Below are positions 40,267-52,869 of a stretch of 64,000 nucleotides of DNA, in pieces. Made by a program: the position numbers and the translations under genes. Numbering within the stretch: position 1 is the stretch's first letter; the number at the start of each line of letters is the position of its first letter. Below the pieces are notes generated by a model. It saw nothing but the letters and a program-made list of their open reading frames with translations. It made no database searches and was not told the DNA's origin. The DNA comes from Anoplolepis gracilipes (Eukaryota > Arthropoda > Insecta > Hymenoptera > Formicidae): positions 1,024,001-1,088,000 of the forward strand of contig NW_027328667.1 in the NCBI RefSeq assembly GCF_047496725.1. The letters run 5' to 3'.

Positions 40267-42539
40267 ATGATACGAATCATATCGAGCATACGGTTGGCCC
40301 GTTCTGTCTGTGGTTCTGTACGAACCAACGCTGTGAGATCTATAGTTATCCGCTATCTTCACAGAAAACATCAACAAAGGTATTTCGTTTGAGATCTATA
40401 AGTATTTTCGTATACAAAACTTAATTATAATTATTTACATTTTGCAATTCGAAACAATTTTTTTAAGGTTATTTTATTAATTCCAATATAATCTTGCACA
40501 GAAAATCGAAGCTTTTATAATGTAGTTATTTGCATATTAATTTTTTGTCAAGAGATAATAATGTCAAATACAAAAAAAAAAAAAAAAATTCATATATAAC
40601 CACTATTCATTATACACAAAGAAAATTCTGCAAAAAATGTTTTTCTTTTTTAGGGTTCTTATTCAGCATCATACTGTTTTACGTTGTACATTAACACCAT
40701 GGCAACAACAACTCAGGTTTTACGTGGATTATCCTGATCATATCAAAGTCCCACTTCCAGCATTGTCTCCCACTATGGAGACAGGAACAATAATCAGTTG
40801 GCAAAAAAAAGAAGGTAAAAGGAATTGTCTCTATTCATATTATAATATAACAAGTATAAGATCATGATTATAATAAAAGAGTATAGATTTATTTCTTAAG
40901 TTTAAATCTTTTATATTTAATCTCTTAGGTGATAAATTAAATGAAGGTGACTTACTAGCAGAAATTGAAACAGATAAAGCCACAATGGGATTTGAAACTC
41001 CCGAAGAAGGTTATTTGGCTAAAATTTTGATACCTGCAGGAACAAAAAATGTGCCCATAGGCAAACTAGTTTGTATTATTGTACAAGATGAATCAAGTAT
41101 AATTGCATTTAAGGACTTTAAAGATGATACTCCTGTGGGTGCTCCTCCTCCTGTACCTCCTTCACCGGCAGTCTCAACACCACTGGTACCATCGACACAT
41201 ATACCATCACCTGCACCAGCTGTGGCAAAAGCTCCTTCTATTTCACCACCTTCTGGAGAAAAGATATATGTTAGCCCATTAGCAAGAAGATTAGCAACTG
41301 AGAAAGGACTTAGTTTACAAGTACTATAAAAATGTTAATTTATATTTGAAACTAATGAGCAAGTGTATAAGCTAATTTGTCCATTTGTCTTTCAATTTGA
41401 GTTTTAGCCTTTAATAATACTTTTTTAATTAATAATTTCAAAATTAGTTATGTAGTGCTTAAATTAATATATTATATATTTAATTTAGGCACAATAGTAT
41501 TTTTACGGTTAATTTGTAAATATATGTATAAAAGATATAATATATTCTTTCTTCTTTCGTTTATAGGGTTTGAAAGGAACAGGGTTATATGGTTCTGTAA
41601 CATCCAAAGATCTGGAAGGTGCTGTTGTACAACCAGGAATAACAACAGTTGGGGCACCAACTGGAATAGATATCCCTATATCAAACATACGTCTTATTAT
41701 TGCTAAGCGTTTGTTAGAGAGCAAGCAGACAATTCCACATTATTATCTTTCAATGGATATAAAAATGGATGCTGCATTGGCAATGCGAGAACAATTTAAT
41801 AAATTATTAGAAAAAGACAAAGTAAAATTAAGTGTGAACGACATTATCATTAAAGGAATGGCTATGGCTTGTAAAAAAGTCCCAGAAGGCAATAGTTCCT
41901 GGTTAGGAAATGTAATCAGACAGTAAGTATATTATTACATTTATTATTATAAATATAATCATATATAATTTATAAGATATTTGAATATTTTATAATAAAC
42001 ACAAATTTTGAATTTTTTTTTAGATACAATAATGTAGATGTTAGTGTAGCAGTTAGCACAGATAGTGGTCTTATTACTCCCATAGTGTTTGGTGCCGATA
42101 CAAAAGGTATAGTTCAAATTAGTAAAGAAGTGAAGGCATTAGCTGCGAAAGCAAGAGAAGGAAAATTGCAACCACAGGAGTTTCAAGGAGGAACAATTAC
42201 TGTGTCTAACTTAGGCATGTTTGGAATTAAGAACTTTGCTGCCATAATAAACCCTCCACAATCTATTATTCTTGCTGTAGGTGTTACAGAGACTAGACTG
42301 ATACCTGCCAAAAATGAGAAAGGGTAAATCTTTGTAATATTTCCATCAAAAATTTATTTATTATATATAACATGCAATTATAATGTAAATATTATAAATA
42401 TGTTTACAGATTCACAACTGCCCAATATATGTCTGTAACTGCTAGTTGTGATCACCGTGCCATTGATGGTGCGGTAGGTGCACAATGGTTAGTTGCCTTT
42501 AAGGATTTCATAGAGAATCCATCGACGATGCTCCTATAA
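40267..42539 (+). CDS. DLAT: Dihydrolipoyllysine-residue acetyltransferase, E2 of pyruvate dehydrogenase
   Basis: Six exons: 40267-40379, 40654-40814, 40929-41320, 41567-41922, 42024-42323 and 42410-42539. They sum to 1452 bases (483 codons and stop) with all phases matching. The N-terminus MIRIISSIRLARSVCGSV is a mitochondrial targeting peptide. Then one lipoyl domain (ETDKATMGFE, lipoyl-Lys), a Pro/Ala/Ser linker, the E1/E3-binding domain (YVSPLARRLATEKG, then GLKGTGLYGSV), and the catalytic acetyltransferase domain ending in SCDHRAIDGAVGAQW (catalytic H-x-x-x-D-G). It moves acetyl groups from lipoamide to CoA in mitochondria. The donor of exon 3 (GTACTA) is weak. Only one lipoyl domain is seen, whereas mammalian enzymes have two. 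Confidence 0.95.
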
Positions 42540-43618
42540 AAGTTGCAATTGCTATTAATTTATCAATTGAGTAATTCGAGCGGCACAAATAACAGGTAAA
42601 TATTATTTTTCAAAAATTTAATACTATTAATTTTTATATTTAACAAATAATACTTGAGTGCCCACAAAACTTCCTTTATTTATTATTTAATTTATTGATT
42701 AATTAATCAGGAAGTAAGAATTTAAGTAGTTGGTAGTTGTAAGCAATCATACTATGAGCAAACAGGATGTTTTTTATTTAACAATACAATATTTCTCATA
42801 TTTTTATATAAATTTTATGTATGTATATGTGTGTGTATATATAATTGTATTTATATATAATTCTTAACCTTTTAATTCATAAGTTAAAGTACAATTTTTT
42901 TGGATATATCTTGTTTTTTGTTTCAGAAATGTTAACTTCAAAGAAGTACAATGTATTTCAAGAGATATTTAAAAGATATTTATGGATTATTGTTTCACCA
43001 AGATTATTTCAGTATCAATTAAAATTAAAATGTTATGTCAATATTATTCAAAACTGTTAAAAGAGTTATATAAAATGTTTTATGTTATAAATTACTATAA
43101 ATACAAATAAGAAGACTTGTTTTAATTCAGCAAAATTAAAATTGACAAATAATTTAAGTTTGCTGCTTTTTTTTTAATAAGATTGGATAATTTTTTCAAA
43201 TTAATTCTAATCTAAATTATAACATCTGCCTCTTAGTGGCCATGTGTACATATGTATATTTATAATAAATAATACAACTGCAGTATGTTGCAGAAAATAT
43301 GATGACGATATTTAAGGAAACTATAAAAGTTAAGAAGAATATAGTATGTATACACATGTATATTATATTTAATAAATTATCTCACGAATTTTGCAGATCT
43401 TTTATTTACTTTGAACAAAGTTTTATTTTAGAATCCTCATTTTTTCGCGTAAAAACAAAGATTTAAAAAATAAGAATTATCGAAGATGACATTTCCAAAG
43501 GTTAGAAAATTTGTTATATCCATAGATGTATAATAAATAGATTGCGCAAGGCCTATGTTTTCAGCTTTAAGGATGTACAAACTTTAGAAAGAGAAAGATG
43601 CTGTGAGCTCCTTTTTAT
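42540..43618. other. DLAT 3' region and intergenic DNA
   Basis: AT-rich. Several AATAAA signals (for example near 43092 and 43261) could end the DLAT transcript. No further gene is seen. Confidence 0.55.
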
Positions 43619-44155
43619 CATAGTATAACTAGTAGGGGCACTTCGAGCTTTTTCGGGGTTTGCGTCGATCCGTTCTGCGCATCCGCCATGTTTTTGGGAG
43701 GAACCAATCAGACAATTATTATTATTATTGTATATGTGGTAGTGTGAAATCTGTGAGAGTGCATCACAGAGGTAACAATATTATATATTTGTGAATATAA
43801 AACTATAAATTATTTTTATTTCTTTTATTTTTTACATAATTTTGTAACTTTTTCTTAATTTTTTAAAATTTATAAAATTTTTATACATTCCTTTCACGGC
43901 ATAAATGTAACGCAGATTCTTTGAACGATTGATACACCACTGAATATTAGTCCAAAAACATGGCGAAATACCACGTGATCAAAGACAAAAAGATCAAAGT
44001 ACCGACCAACTCTGCGTTCGAATTTCACTGCCAGTAAACTGCCAGTACTAAAAATCTATAATTTACGTTACATACACTATACATTTCTTAGTACTGGCAG
44101 TTACTGGCAGTGAAATTCGAACGCAGAGAAAGAATGCCCCTACTAGTTATACTAT
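43619..44155. mobile_element. MITE with CATAGTATAACTAGTAGGGG ends
   Basis: Inverted 22-base ends at 43619-43640 and 44134-44155, beginning CATAGTATAACTAGTAGGGG. Outside both ends TTTTTAT occurs as a 7-base direct repeat. Internally, near the right end, a 40-base hairpin (44010-44130; arms with ACTGCCAGTA) is present. No coding sequence. Confidence 0.75.
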
Positions 44156-44813
44156 GTTTTTATCCTCGTTTAACAACGCGTTGATTGGTGATCATAAGTA
44201 ATAGAAGGGATAAAAGGGAGACAATAGATTATAAGGAGTGGTAAATGTCAAACGAGTTGACAATTGAGATTATATTAAAAAATGTTCTCTCGGAGGAAAA
44301 TTTTACTCGAAATATATAATAGCGTATACTATATACTATATTATATCAAATAAAATTTACTTTGAAGAGGACGTTTTAAGGGTCTACCGGAGCGACGAGA
44401 AAATTCCAGCGTCACTGCTACCAACATTGAAAAATGAACTCTCATTCAATGTGTTGGTGTACGTCTGTATACGTACCAACACTATTGTATTGCTCGCGTG
44501 GACGCTTGTAAGATAGAAAAAGATCGCGCAATCGCGCTGTTCTTGTTCCTCTTCAAGCATATCGGATTACCGAGATACGGCCTGAAAATGCTTTCTGCTC
44601 TCTTGTGGCAGAACGCAGTAATGTAACAAGGCTAATGGGTGCCCACTTTTTATAAAATTTATATTTACATATGTATATATATGTATATATGTATCCAAAT
44701 TGTAACTAAAATTATATATACGGCAAAATATTGTACAATGATGAATAATAACAGTAAGATAATAGCTAACAAAGTGAAGTAATATACAGTATGTAGAACA
44801 TGGGCGCCTATTA

Positions 44814-44972
44814 AGGCCAGTCTACAATGGCAGTAAGCGCTACAGAGTAAGGAGTAAGAAGTAACAACTGACGAATTAAAAGCTGGGAGTAACGAAATGG
44901 ACAAATCCCATTTTATACTCCTTACTTCTTACTCCTTACTCTGTACCGCTTACTGCCATTATAGACCGGCCT
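44814..44972. mobile_element. PIF/Harbinger-like MITE with TTA duplication
   Basis: 159 bases, nearly a full hairpin: AGGCCAGTCTACAATGGCAG at the left against the inverse at the right. It is flanked by TTA (44811-44813 and 44973-44975). The homologous place in copy 2 of the large transposon (around 59371-59384, AAGTCTAATAGG) is unoccupied and has a single TTA, confirming borders and duplication. Confidence 0.88.
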
Positions 44973-45649
44973 TTAGACTTGGTGATGTGTTGCTTTCTTA
45001 CTATCGACACTTCGTGTATCATATCAACGGAATAGAAAAATAATATGATTGTCAATTCTTACTTGATATTGCACACTGTAGACAAATGTTCGAGTATAGA
45101 TATAAAAAAAATTTTTATTATTTATTTATAATATAAAAATTTCTTTTTTAGTGAATAAATTTAAGAATAACTTTAAAAATATTAAAAATATTTCTACCAT
45201 TTTATTATTACACATTTATTGTACATGTATATAAATAAAACATTTATTTTATGTATGCTTTTATATGTATTTTGTAATAAATCGATGATAGCTATATGAA
45301 AAGATATATTTTCTAAGAAATATTTTTTTTTAAATTAATAGCTTTTACAACAAATATATATTTTAATATTTTTATATAAAAAAATATTTTAATATTTTAT
45401 ATAAATATTTATTAAATGTATTATTATTAAAAATAATATATTGATTGTGAACTATAAATTATAATTAATACATTACTTCAGCATACTTTCTAAGCACAAT
45501 AATACTTTCTAATTACAAAAAATGACAAAAATATTTTAATTATTTTTTAATTAATTTACAAAAAATGAAATAATATTAATTAAATATATAATTAAATGCA
45601 TTTTTAACACATATGTGTGACATATACATTATGACATACATTACTTGTT

Positions 45650-45760
45650 TTTTTTTTTTTTCCCGAGGGAAGTGGAAAATGCCTACCGCATCCCCGCCGG
45701 TCCCGCAGGGTATGTGGGGCTCGCACCCACTAAAAACCACTTCCCTTTCAGGTCTAAAAG
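45650..45760 (-). repeat. Poly(A)-tailed retroelement 3' end, copy 1
   Basis: The minus strand reads GGTTTTTAGTGGGTGCGAG, CCCCACATA, then GCATTTTCCACTTCC and a run of A. This looks like the 3' end of a non-LTR retrotransposon. A similar tail occurs at 59078-59170. Confidence 0.65.
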
Positions 45761-46537
45761 AATGAGGCTTACACTACATGTCATCCAAAGTCCATTCGTG
45801 TACCTCAGTTCCCGGTCAGCATGAACGTCTATTGTTACTTGCTGCGATATAAAATGGCAGTAATTCTGCAGTATTTACCTATACGCCTCTCCATTCAATA
45901 AAAGTATAGAGTGCTTAAAATGATCCGCTCTTCAGACATCTGTTCCATTCTCAATCTGTAATAAGTAACTATATGCTGTGCACAGATTAATATCAAAGTA
46001 ATTATAGAAATTGTGCTAAAATTATCGATTTTAAAATCTGAAAAACCATCAATTATATTTGTATTATATTAAATTATTAATTTGTTATAATAAAAACATG
46101 ATTTTTTGCGCTTGTCGGAAACATAACAACAAAAGCGCTAAAAGATTTTATATTCTTATCCCAAAAAATGCAGTGTACAAAAAATATATATAGAATATAC
46201 AAATAAAAATATAAATGTAAATAAAATTTAATAATATAATAGATATATTAATATAAATAAGAATAATAATTTAAATTTAAAAATGATACAAATAAAAATA
46301 TTATTATGTACAATTTTTTCAGTGTAATTTTATTTTGACATTTAACGAGATAAGAATATGTATACACTTAACAATGGCAAGCAATGCATATATGAAAACA
46401 TGTATGTGTGTGTGTGGTGCATGTGTCAAATGGTATTGTTAATTTAATAATTATTTTAAAGTTAATAACAATTCAGAGATAATAAGATTGCCATTGTTTC
46501 CGTGCATAATGTTATATACAGTACAACAAATTAATAA

Positions 46538-46805
46538 ATTCGACTGGATCGCAATTTAAACTGAGTTAAATGATTGCATCGCAAAGTGACTTCAACCACA
46601 TAGTGGGAAGTACTATAATTAATATACAGTATATTTAAAGTACTTTTAATTAATATACATGTCTCTCAACGTAATTTCTTATATATTTATAAATATTTAA
46701 TATGCTTCATTTTTATCTGCTTATTACTATATATTTTCAAAAACAATGCACTTTGCGACGCAATCACACTTGTCAGTTTAAATTGCGATCTCGATTCTGC
46801 AATGC
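46538..46805. repeat. Foldback repeat with GATCGCAATTTAAACTGA arms
   Basis: CGACTGGATCGCAATTTAAA at 46540 is mirrored by TTTAAATTGCGATCTCGATT near 46777, with matching ATTGCATCGCAAAGTG parts. AT-rich core. Confidence 0.7.
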
Positions 46806-47095
46806 ATTATTTTCATTATTTAAAAATTAAAAACAATAACATAAAATAAATTGCAACAATAAAATATATTTTAATTATTATAATATTTTAATTATTATAC
46901 TAATATTTATATATTTTTTAAAATAATTTCTTTACATAATAGTAATAAGCAGAATTTTCTCATCACCTATTCCCAAGCGACTCAGGATGTCATTGATCAT
47001 TATATTCAGAAAAAATTGATCATTTTTATTATATTATATATATGTATATATAAATATTTAATATAATTACATATTTTTAATAGTTCAATGACACT

Positions 47096-50000
47096 CTTTC
47101 TTTTTCTGAGTCGCTTTCTGTGCTTCGATGACATACTGCGGTTCCCGAATTGGCATATTTCTTTACTATCAATTATTTCAGGAACCAGGCAGTCCTCGTA
47201 AAATCGTTTAAGCAGTGGTAACATTTTTGATTCCCAAAATCTGTCATCACGCTCGACAAACGTGTACTTTAATCCAAAGGGTGTCGACACAGCAAAAATG
47301 CAATATTTTCTTTGCGTTATGTGGAGCTGCCCCTGTATTTGGAAATAGTACGTCTTTGATTCATACGAATGTCATCCGTTTTATCGAAAATTCGATGAAC
47401 ATCTGCAATCTTATTAAGCATTGTATCGGTAGAAGACACTTGCCGCGCCGCATAAGGACATTTAATCTCAACGACAGTATCGTTTCCGATAATGCCGTCA
47501 GGCGTTGCAGCAAGATATGGAATTTCTTCATCAATAAATATTCCACAATCATTGATTTCTATTCCCAACTCTACCTGCAATTGCTTTCGTGTCACCATCT
47601 CTTTTTCTTTACCCCACTCAACAGCCGCATTCGTCAGTCGAGGAGGATAAAGAATTACTTTTAAAAGATTTTGGCACGAAGTTGTTTCTCTTCTGCTGTA
47701 AACTTTTCCAAAGTTTGAAGCAGTGAGAAGATTTCGCCGTATGTTGTGCCACTCCGGGTTTTCATGCTGACCCCGTGTAGCACATTCCAATACAGCATGA
47801 TTGCATTGTTGATCTTTTAACATTTGATAATGATTAGATCTCAGCTGTTCGTACATATGATCTTCTATATCTGGTCGTTTCGCATTTGGTCCGTAATCTT
47901 TATCGGCCGTAAAAGTTTTAGCAAAATATTTTGATGTACGAATAGAGAAACCTAATTCTTTTGCCGCACGCGCGCGTTGCTGATAGTTTTTATTTTTTTA
48001 AATATTCCGTTTTTCTATTATTTTTGTACACGCAAATGGTTCTTTACCTATTGCGTGACAAGTAGAACTTAATGCTTGCGCAGTATTAAATTGTATTACA
48101 GATGCTTTCACGCAGACTTGATAAGAACCTTTTTTTGCAAAATTAATACGTTTGCCACCAATAAATTTACTAATAATTCCATTGCAACTTTCCACGGAAT
48201 TACTTGTAAATTGATACAGTAAACTATCAGCATTCTCTATTACACGTTTCATTACAATTTCAATTTTTAATAATAGCCCAGCCTTTTGTAATTGGGGCAC
48301 AAGATTTTCTTCACCTTCTTTTTGTTCTCCGGTACAAAAATATTTAAGGGAAGAACAACCTTTATGCTCACCGAATACATGGCTGGGTATATTTAATAAA
48401 TCTTTTATTAATCCTGCGACATTTTAACCTCGAGATCTTTTGCAATTTCGACAAAACTTTACAGCTTTTACTACAGCGTTCCGAATTTTCATTATGCTGT
48501 TCGTAACGACTTTTTTTAATTTGGAGATATTTCTACCACCACTACTACCCGCTTCGCGTATTTTATTACACATATTGCGGAGAAGATGATTCGTGCATTC
48601 AATCTTCTCCACAACAATATTTGAATACGGCGGGAAATCTCTTAATTTTTTTAATACATTGCTATCACCGTCACCAATATATTTAGCATAAATCAATCCA
48701 TGCATTTCTAAACTAAGTCGGAAGTCTTCGAGGATTATATCACTTTCCATACTTGTAGAGCTTTGATCATTTCTCCAATTCTTAAAACATTTATATTTTT
48801 TCGGTTGTAAAGACAATTTTGCTACTCTTGCACAAACAATACAATATTTGTTTCTAACCCCGACAAATAAAACTTTTTGAGAATAATATCTCGTAATAAT
48901 AGCTGCTCCAGACGGAGAATCATAACTACCACTATGGTAGGATCTTTTCATCCATGAGCCATCTGTTATTACGGGTATATGCGGAATTCCATCTATGACA
49001 TCCCCTCTTTCAATTGCTAAACGTCTTTCCTCTTCGCCAGCTACGCACATTTCTTCTTCCGCAGCGGCGGCGAAGGCTTCCGACATTTCATTATGATAAT
49101 TAATATACGTTTTGCTACTCATACATGGAACATCCACAGCAGCAAGAAATTTTTCAAGTTGCTTATGACCAGTCCCTGTCAATATAGTACCGCATACGGC
49201 ATCTCTATTAACATCCAATATTTTATCGTCTATCGGTTCACTCCAGAAGTTATCTCTGAAGTGACACATTCGACATTCGACAAAAAATTGGGTTTTCAGA
49301 CCCGTGACGCGTCGTTTTAGTTATTATAAGATCAGTGAAACAACATTCGCCGATCCAATGAGTAGACAGTCTCTGCAATTCAGTAAAAACATGCCCGAAA
49401 TCGATGATACACATCGTCCATTAATCTCTACAAAATATAAATGATCTGCGTCGATGTTCTGATCAACATACAAAGCAATATTTTCGATATCTTCGATATT
49501 ATCCATATTATTTTGCAAAGCAATATTTTTGATATCTTCAGTATTATCCATATTATTTTGCAAAGTAATATTCTCGATATCTTCAGTATCATCCATATTA
49601 TTTTGCAAAGTAATATTGTCGATATCTTCGATATCATCCATATTATTTTGCAAAGCAATATTTTCGGTATCTTCGATATCATCCATATTATTGCTTTGTA
49701 TTGTATTATCTAAATCTATCATCGCGCATAGATTTACAGAATTTTTCGGAAATGCATTCAATAATGACTGCGGTGTCAGCGTATCATTATCTATTATATT
49801 TCTCTCATTTGTATATGCGTTAGTCTCATTCGACAAACTTTCAGTTTCGCAAAATTGGCAAACGTCCGACTCAGATCCAACAGAATCTTCATTGAAAATG
49901 TCAATGACATTTTCTGCTTGGATTTTATGTGTCGAGTCGCATGCATCAACAGATAATTGAGAAAATGTATTTGTGAAAGATAATGATTGCGATTCCAATG

Positions 50001-50229
50001 TATTATTGTCTGTATTTCCTATATTATCTCGACATATATTATAAGACGTACCTGGTAATTCTGATACGCATCTCGAGGTTTCTTCTACATCTGGAGAATC
50101 CTCGATATTCTTCTCTTTATGAAAAGGATTCTTATTAAATTGTTGTATGTAACGCATTTTCTTAGTGAAAGAAATGCGTTTTAACGACGTGCATATCTTC
50201 TTTTTACCCTTTTTTTTGAAACTATTCAC
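47096..50229 (-). pseudogene. Mutator-like transposase fused to YqaJ-type nuclease (copy 1), disrupted
   Basis: In order on the minus strand: an N-terminal low-complexity region (50229-49324, with 15-residue repeats DDIEDIENIALQNN). Then the transposase core (49269-48424: DVNRDAVCGTILTGTGHKQL, MSSKTY, VITDGSWMKRSYHSG, IGDGDSNVLKKL, a zinc-like CTNHLLRNMCNK block), followed by SVESCNGIISKF. Last is a YqaJ/lambda-exonuclease-like nuclease domain (47856-47317: RNLLTASNFGKVYSRRET, YLAATPDGIIG, VVEIKCPYA) and its tail (47290-). Frame changes separate the parts. Copy 2 at 56134-59045 keeps the same order. Confidence 0.82.
49440..49690. repeat. 45-bp coding minisatellite in transposase gene
   Basis: Five units encoding M-D-D-I-E-D-x-x-N-I-A-L-Q-N-N on the minus strand (units at ~45-base steps). 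Copy 2 has only one unit. Confidence 0.92.
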
Positions 50230-50347
50230 TCGCGTAAATTACTCGTGATGTACAAAACAATAACGCTATCAATAATACTTATGATCGACAATTGATAATC
50301 GCGTATGATCTATGGCTATTATGCACAGCTGTTATTGGTACAGACAC

Positions 50348-50457
50348 CCAGTGAGAAAGGACCTATCGAATCGACATCGAATTATCGTCGAATTGATGTA
50401 AATTGCATCGATTCGATATCAATTTGATGTCGATTTGATGGTCATTTCTCACTGAGT
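50348..50457. repeat. Hairpin MITE with CCACTCAGTGAGAAATGACC arms
   Basis: Left arm ACCCAGTGAGAAAGGACCTA and right arm GGTCATTTCTCACTGAGTGG pair over about 45 bases. It lies in the divergent promoter between the two genes of copy 1. Confidence 0.8.
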
Positions 50458-50481
50458 GGAGTACAGTGCAGACGAGACGAA

Positions 50482-50529
50482 ATGCCACTCAACGAACACG
50501 GTAAAATAATTATACTTTTGATATATATT

Positions 50530-50566
<37 letters not shown>

Positions 50567-50880
50567 ATATTTTATCAACTATCAAAATATTTATCATGTA
50601 ATAATATATAAATTACATACATACAGCGATATAAAAAGACTACTTATAAACATAACCTCTATTTATTTAATGTACAAACAATACATGTAACAATATCGAT
50701 ATATATAATATGTTTATATAAATGAATATATATATATATAATTTCATGTTATTTTTTTTCAGCAATCCCGATGCCACCTCCGGGATGGATAATTCCGCAG
50801 TCTGAGGTGCCGGGGACATCACGGGGCTCATACATTTTTATCGTGCCACAACCAGTAGTAAGTACTATAATTTTAAATAT

Positions 50881-50912
<32 letters not shown>

Positions 50913-51390
50913 GTAATCAATTGTTTCTAAATAAAAATTAACTAAAATTAATTTTTGTTTAGAGTCCCCAGAGCGAGCGACGACGGCGTTATATATAACG
51001 TTATTATAACGTCGTCGGCGATAAACAACAACAACAGCAGCAGCTTCAACAATTATCACCGCTGCCGCCACTGCCACTACCGCTGCCGCTGCAAACACCA
51101 CCACCACCACCACCACCATCGCCGCCGCCGCCGCCGCCGCTCCAGTTACAGCCACCACAGACGGCACCATTATCACCACCATTACCACAACCACAAATTT
51201 TAAAGGAATGGGGTCAAGGAGGATGGTCAGGAAGGATGGGGAGGAGGTCTGGGTGCATGGGGAGGAGGTCAGGGTACATGGGGAGGAGGTCAGGGAGGAT
51301 GGGAAAGAGGTCAGCGAGGATGGGGAAGAGGTCAGGGTAGAGGAAGACGCAGCCGAGGAGGGAAAGTTCAAATATTTTATATAAATTAAA
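50482..51390 (+). pseudogene. Three-exon accessory gene of TTAA transposon (copy 1)
   Basis: Exon 1 is 50482-50500 (MPLNEH plus one base), exon 2 50763-50857 (IPMPPPGWIIPQSEVP), and exon 3 begins 50963 (SPQSERRRRY), then meets an in-frame TAA at 50996-50998. After the stop come poly-Gln, poly-Pro (LPLPLPLQTPPPPPPPS) and Gly/Arg/Trp-rich repeats. Exon 1 has the same length (19 bases) and the exon 2 and 3 starts have the same phase as in the intact copy 2 gene. An unspliced or truncated product is possible; its function is unknown. Confidence 0.6.
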
Positions 51391-51654
51391 AAAATATAAA
51401 TAATATAAATAATGTATAATAAAACATTTATACAATTATAATTATAAAATAAAATATATATACATATATATACAAAATATTTTTATTATTTTTCATAATT
51501 ATTTATTAATTAATAATTTAATCAATTTATTACTATATTGAGTAGAAGTAAAGAGACAATAACAATGTACGATTGTCGTTTTTTAGTATTATATCTACCA
51601 CAATCGCGTGTATTCAATATATTGGTGGCTGTGTCTATACGAATGCTACTATAC
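51391..51654. other. AT-rich end of copy 1 region
   Basis: No gene and no recognisable TTAA terminal repeat. It ends at a CAGGGTGTCCCAGAA sequence where a foldback repeat starts. Confidence 0.5.
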
Positions 51655-52869
51655 AGGGTGTCCCAGAACAACCTTCCGTCCGTAAAATGACGTACTCCTG
51701 ACACAATTCTAAGACAATTTTTCCTTTACCAAAATTTGATTTAAAGCGTAGTTTTTGAATTATAAGCGAAAATAGTTAGCAAATCGTCGAGAAGACAGGC
51801 AGGAGCGGCGCGGCGCACCGCGAGCGCGGGCGCAGCTGACCGTCCGATGAGTCAAAATCGCTAACTATTTTATCTTATAACACAAAATTATGCTTTAAAT
51901 AAAATTTTGGTAAAGAAGAAAATGTCGTATAATTACGTCAGGAATAAGTGTTCCTTAAAATAACGTCAAACGCTGCGATCAGCTGATTGCTACACGCGAT
52001 GTGTGTATGGCTGAGTGTGTGCGTAAAAGAAAGGGACAGAGTGAGTGAGTGAGTGAGTGAGTGAGTGAGTGAGTGAGTGAGTGAGTGAGTGAGTGAGTGA
52101 GTGAGAGAGAGAGAGAGAGAAAGAGAGAGAGATAACCGTCTCCGCGACGGCGCCGCGACGCTCCTTCGATTGTCATCGACCGCTCCTTCGATTGTCATTC
52201 ACATTGTTGTCGACGATCTCAGACCGATCGATATATTGATTTTCCGGCTCAGCTGAGAGAGTCAATCAATATTTTTAAAAAACGCGTGCTACATACGTTT
52301 TTGAAACTATTGCATTTATGATGCGAGGGAAAAAATTTGGGAAAATTTATTTTTATTTTGCTCACAATAAGATGTTTCAACGTAAAAATATTTGGTCGCT
52401 CTGAAAAGAGCGGATTAATTAAAAAAAATTTTTAGAGCAGATGCTCGAAATGCCTGCTGTCTATCCTAACGCAAGCTCTCATGCGTTTTCTCCGCGACGG
52501 CGACGCTCCTTCGATTGTCATCGACATTGTCGTCGACGACTTCAGACCGATCGATATATTGATTTTCCAGCTTAGCTGACAGACACATCGCGTGTAGCAA
52601 TCAGCTGATCGCAGTGTCCGACGTTATTTTAAGGAACACTTATTCCTGACGTAATTATACGACATTTTCTTCTTTACCAAAATTTTATTTAAAGCATAAT
52701 TTTGTGTTATAAGATAAAATAGTTAACGATTTTGACTCATGCGGCGGTAATCACTCGTCAGACGGTCAGCTGCGCCCGCGCTCGCGGTGCGCCGCGCCGC
52801 TCCTGCCTGTCTTCTGTACTCGACGAGTGATTTGCTAACTATTTTCGCTTATAACTCAAAAACTACGCT
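51655..52869. mobile_element. Foldback repeat cluster (inverted ~300-bp arms), interrupted by copy 2
   Basis: Arms at about 51740-52003 and 52582-52869 are inverted copies (GCTAACTATTTTATCTTATA, CTGCGATCAGCTGATTG, GGAGCGGCGCGGCGCACCGC). Each arm is itself nearly palindromic. The core has a direct repeat (52134-52260 and 52487-52585, GACCGATCGATATATTGATT) and a (GAGT)n run. The right arm is cut at TTAA by the large transposon and a short continuation (AAATCAAATTTTGGTA) resumes at 59856. Confidence 0.75.
52039..52120. repeat. (GAGT)n microsatellite
   Basis: About 16 GAGT units followed by (GA)n. Confidence 0.93.

Larger units (their letters stand above)
44380..51654 (-). mobile_element. TTAA-target DNA transposon, copy 1 (inverted, right end lost)
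   Basis: The left border is TTAA (44376-44379) followed by GGGTCTACCGGAGCGACGAG, homologous to the right end of copy 2. It contains a transposase-nuclease gene on the minus strand (about 47096-50229) and a divergent three-exon gene (50482-51390). No matching terminal repeat is visible before 51655, where another repeat begins, so the far end appears deleted or overwritten. A PIF/Harbinger-like MITE (44814-44972) and extra AT-rich sequence lie inside. Confidence 0.7.

Noticed and set aside
40140..40424. Small ORFs around DLAT exon 1
   Set aside because: The frame starting at ATG 40267 alone joins in phase to exon 2 and encodes a targeting peptide; others are shadows.
50865..51371. Minus-strand 168-codon Ser/Val/Ala frame
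   Set aside because: Translation of the CAC/GCC triplet repeats opposite exon 3 of the accessory gene; no splice or start support.
51938..52198. Minus-strand SLTHSLTH repeat frame
   Set aside because: Created by the (GAGT)n microsatellite.
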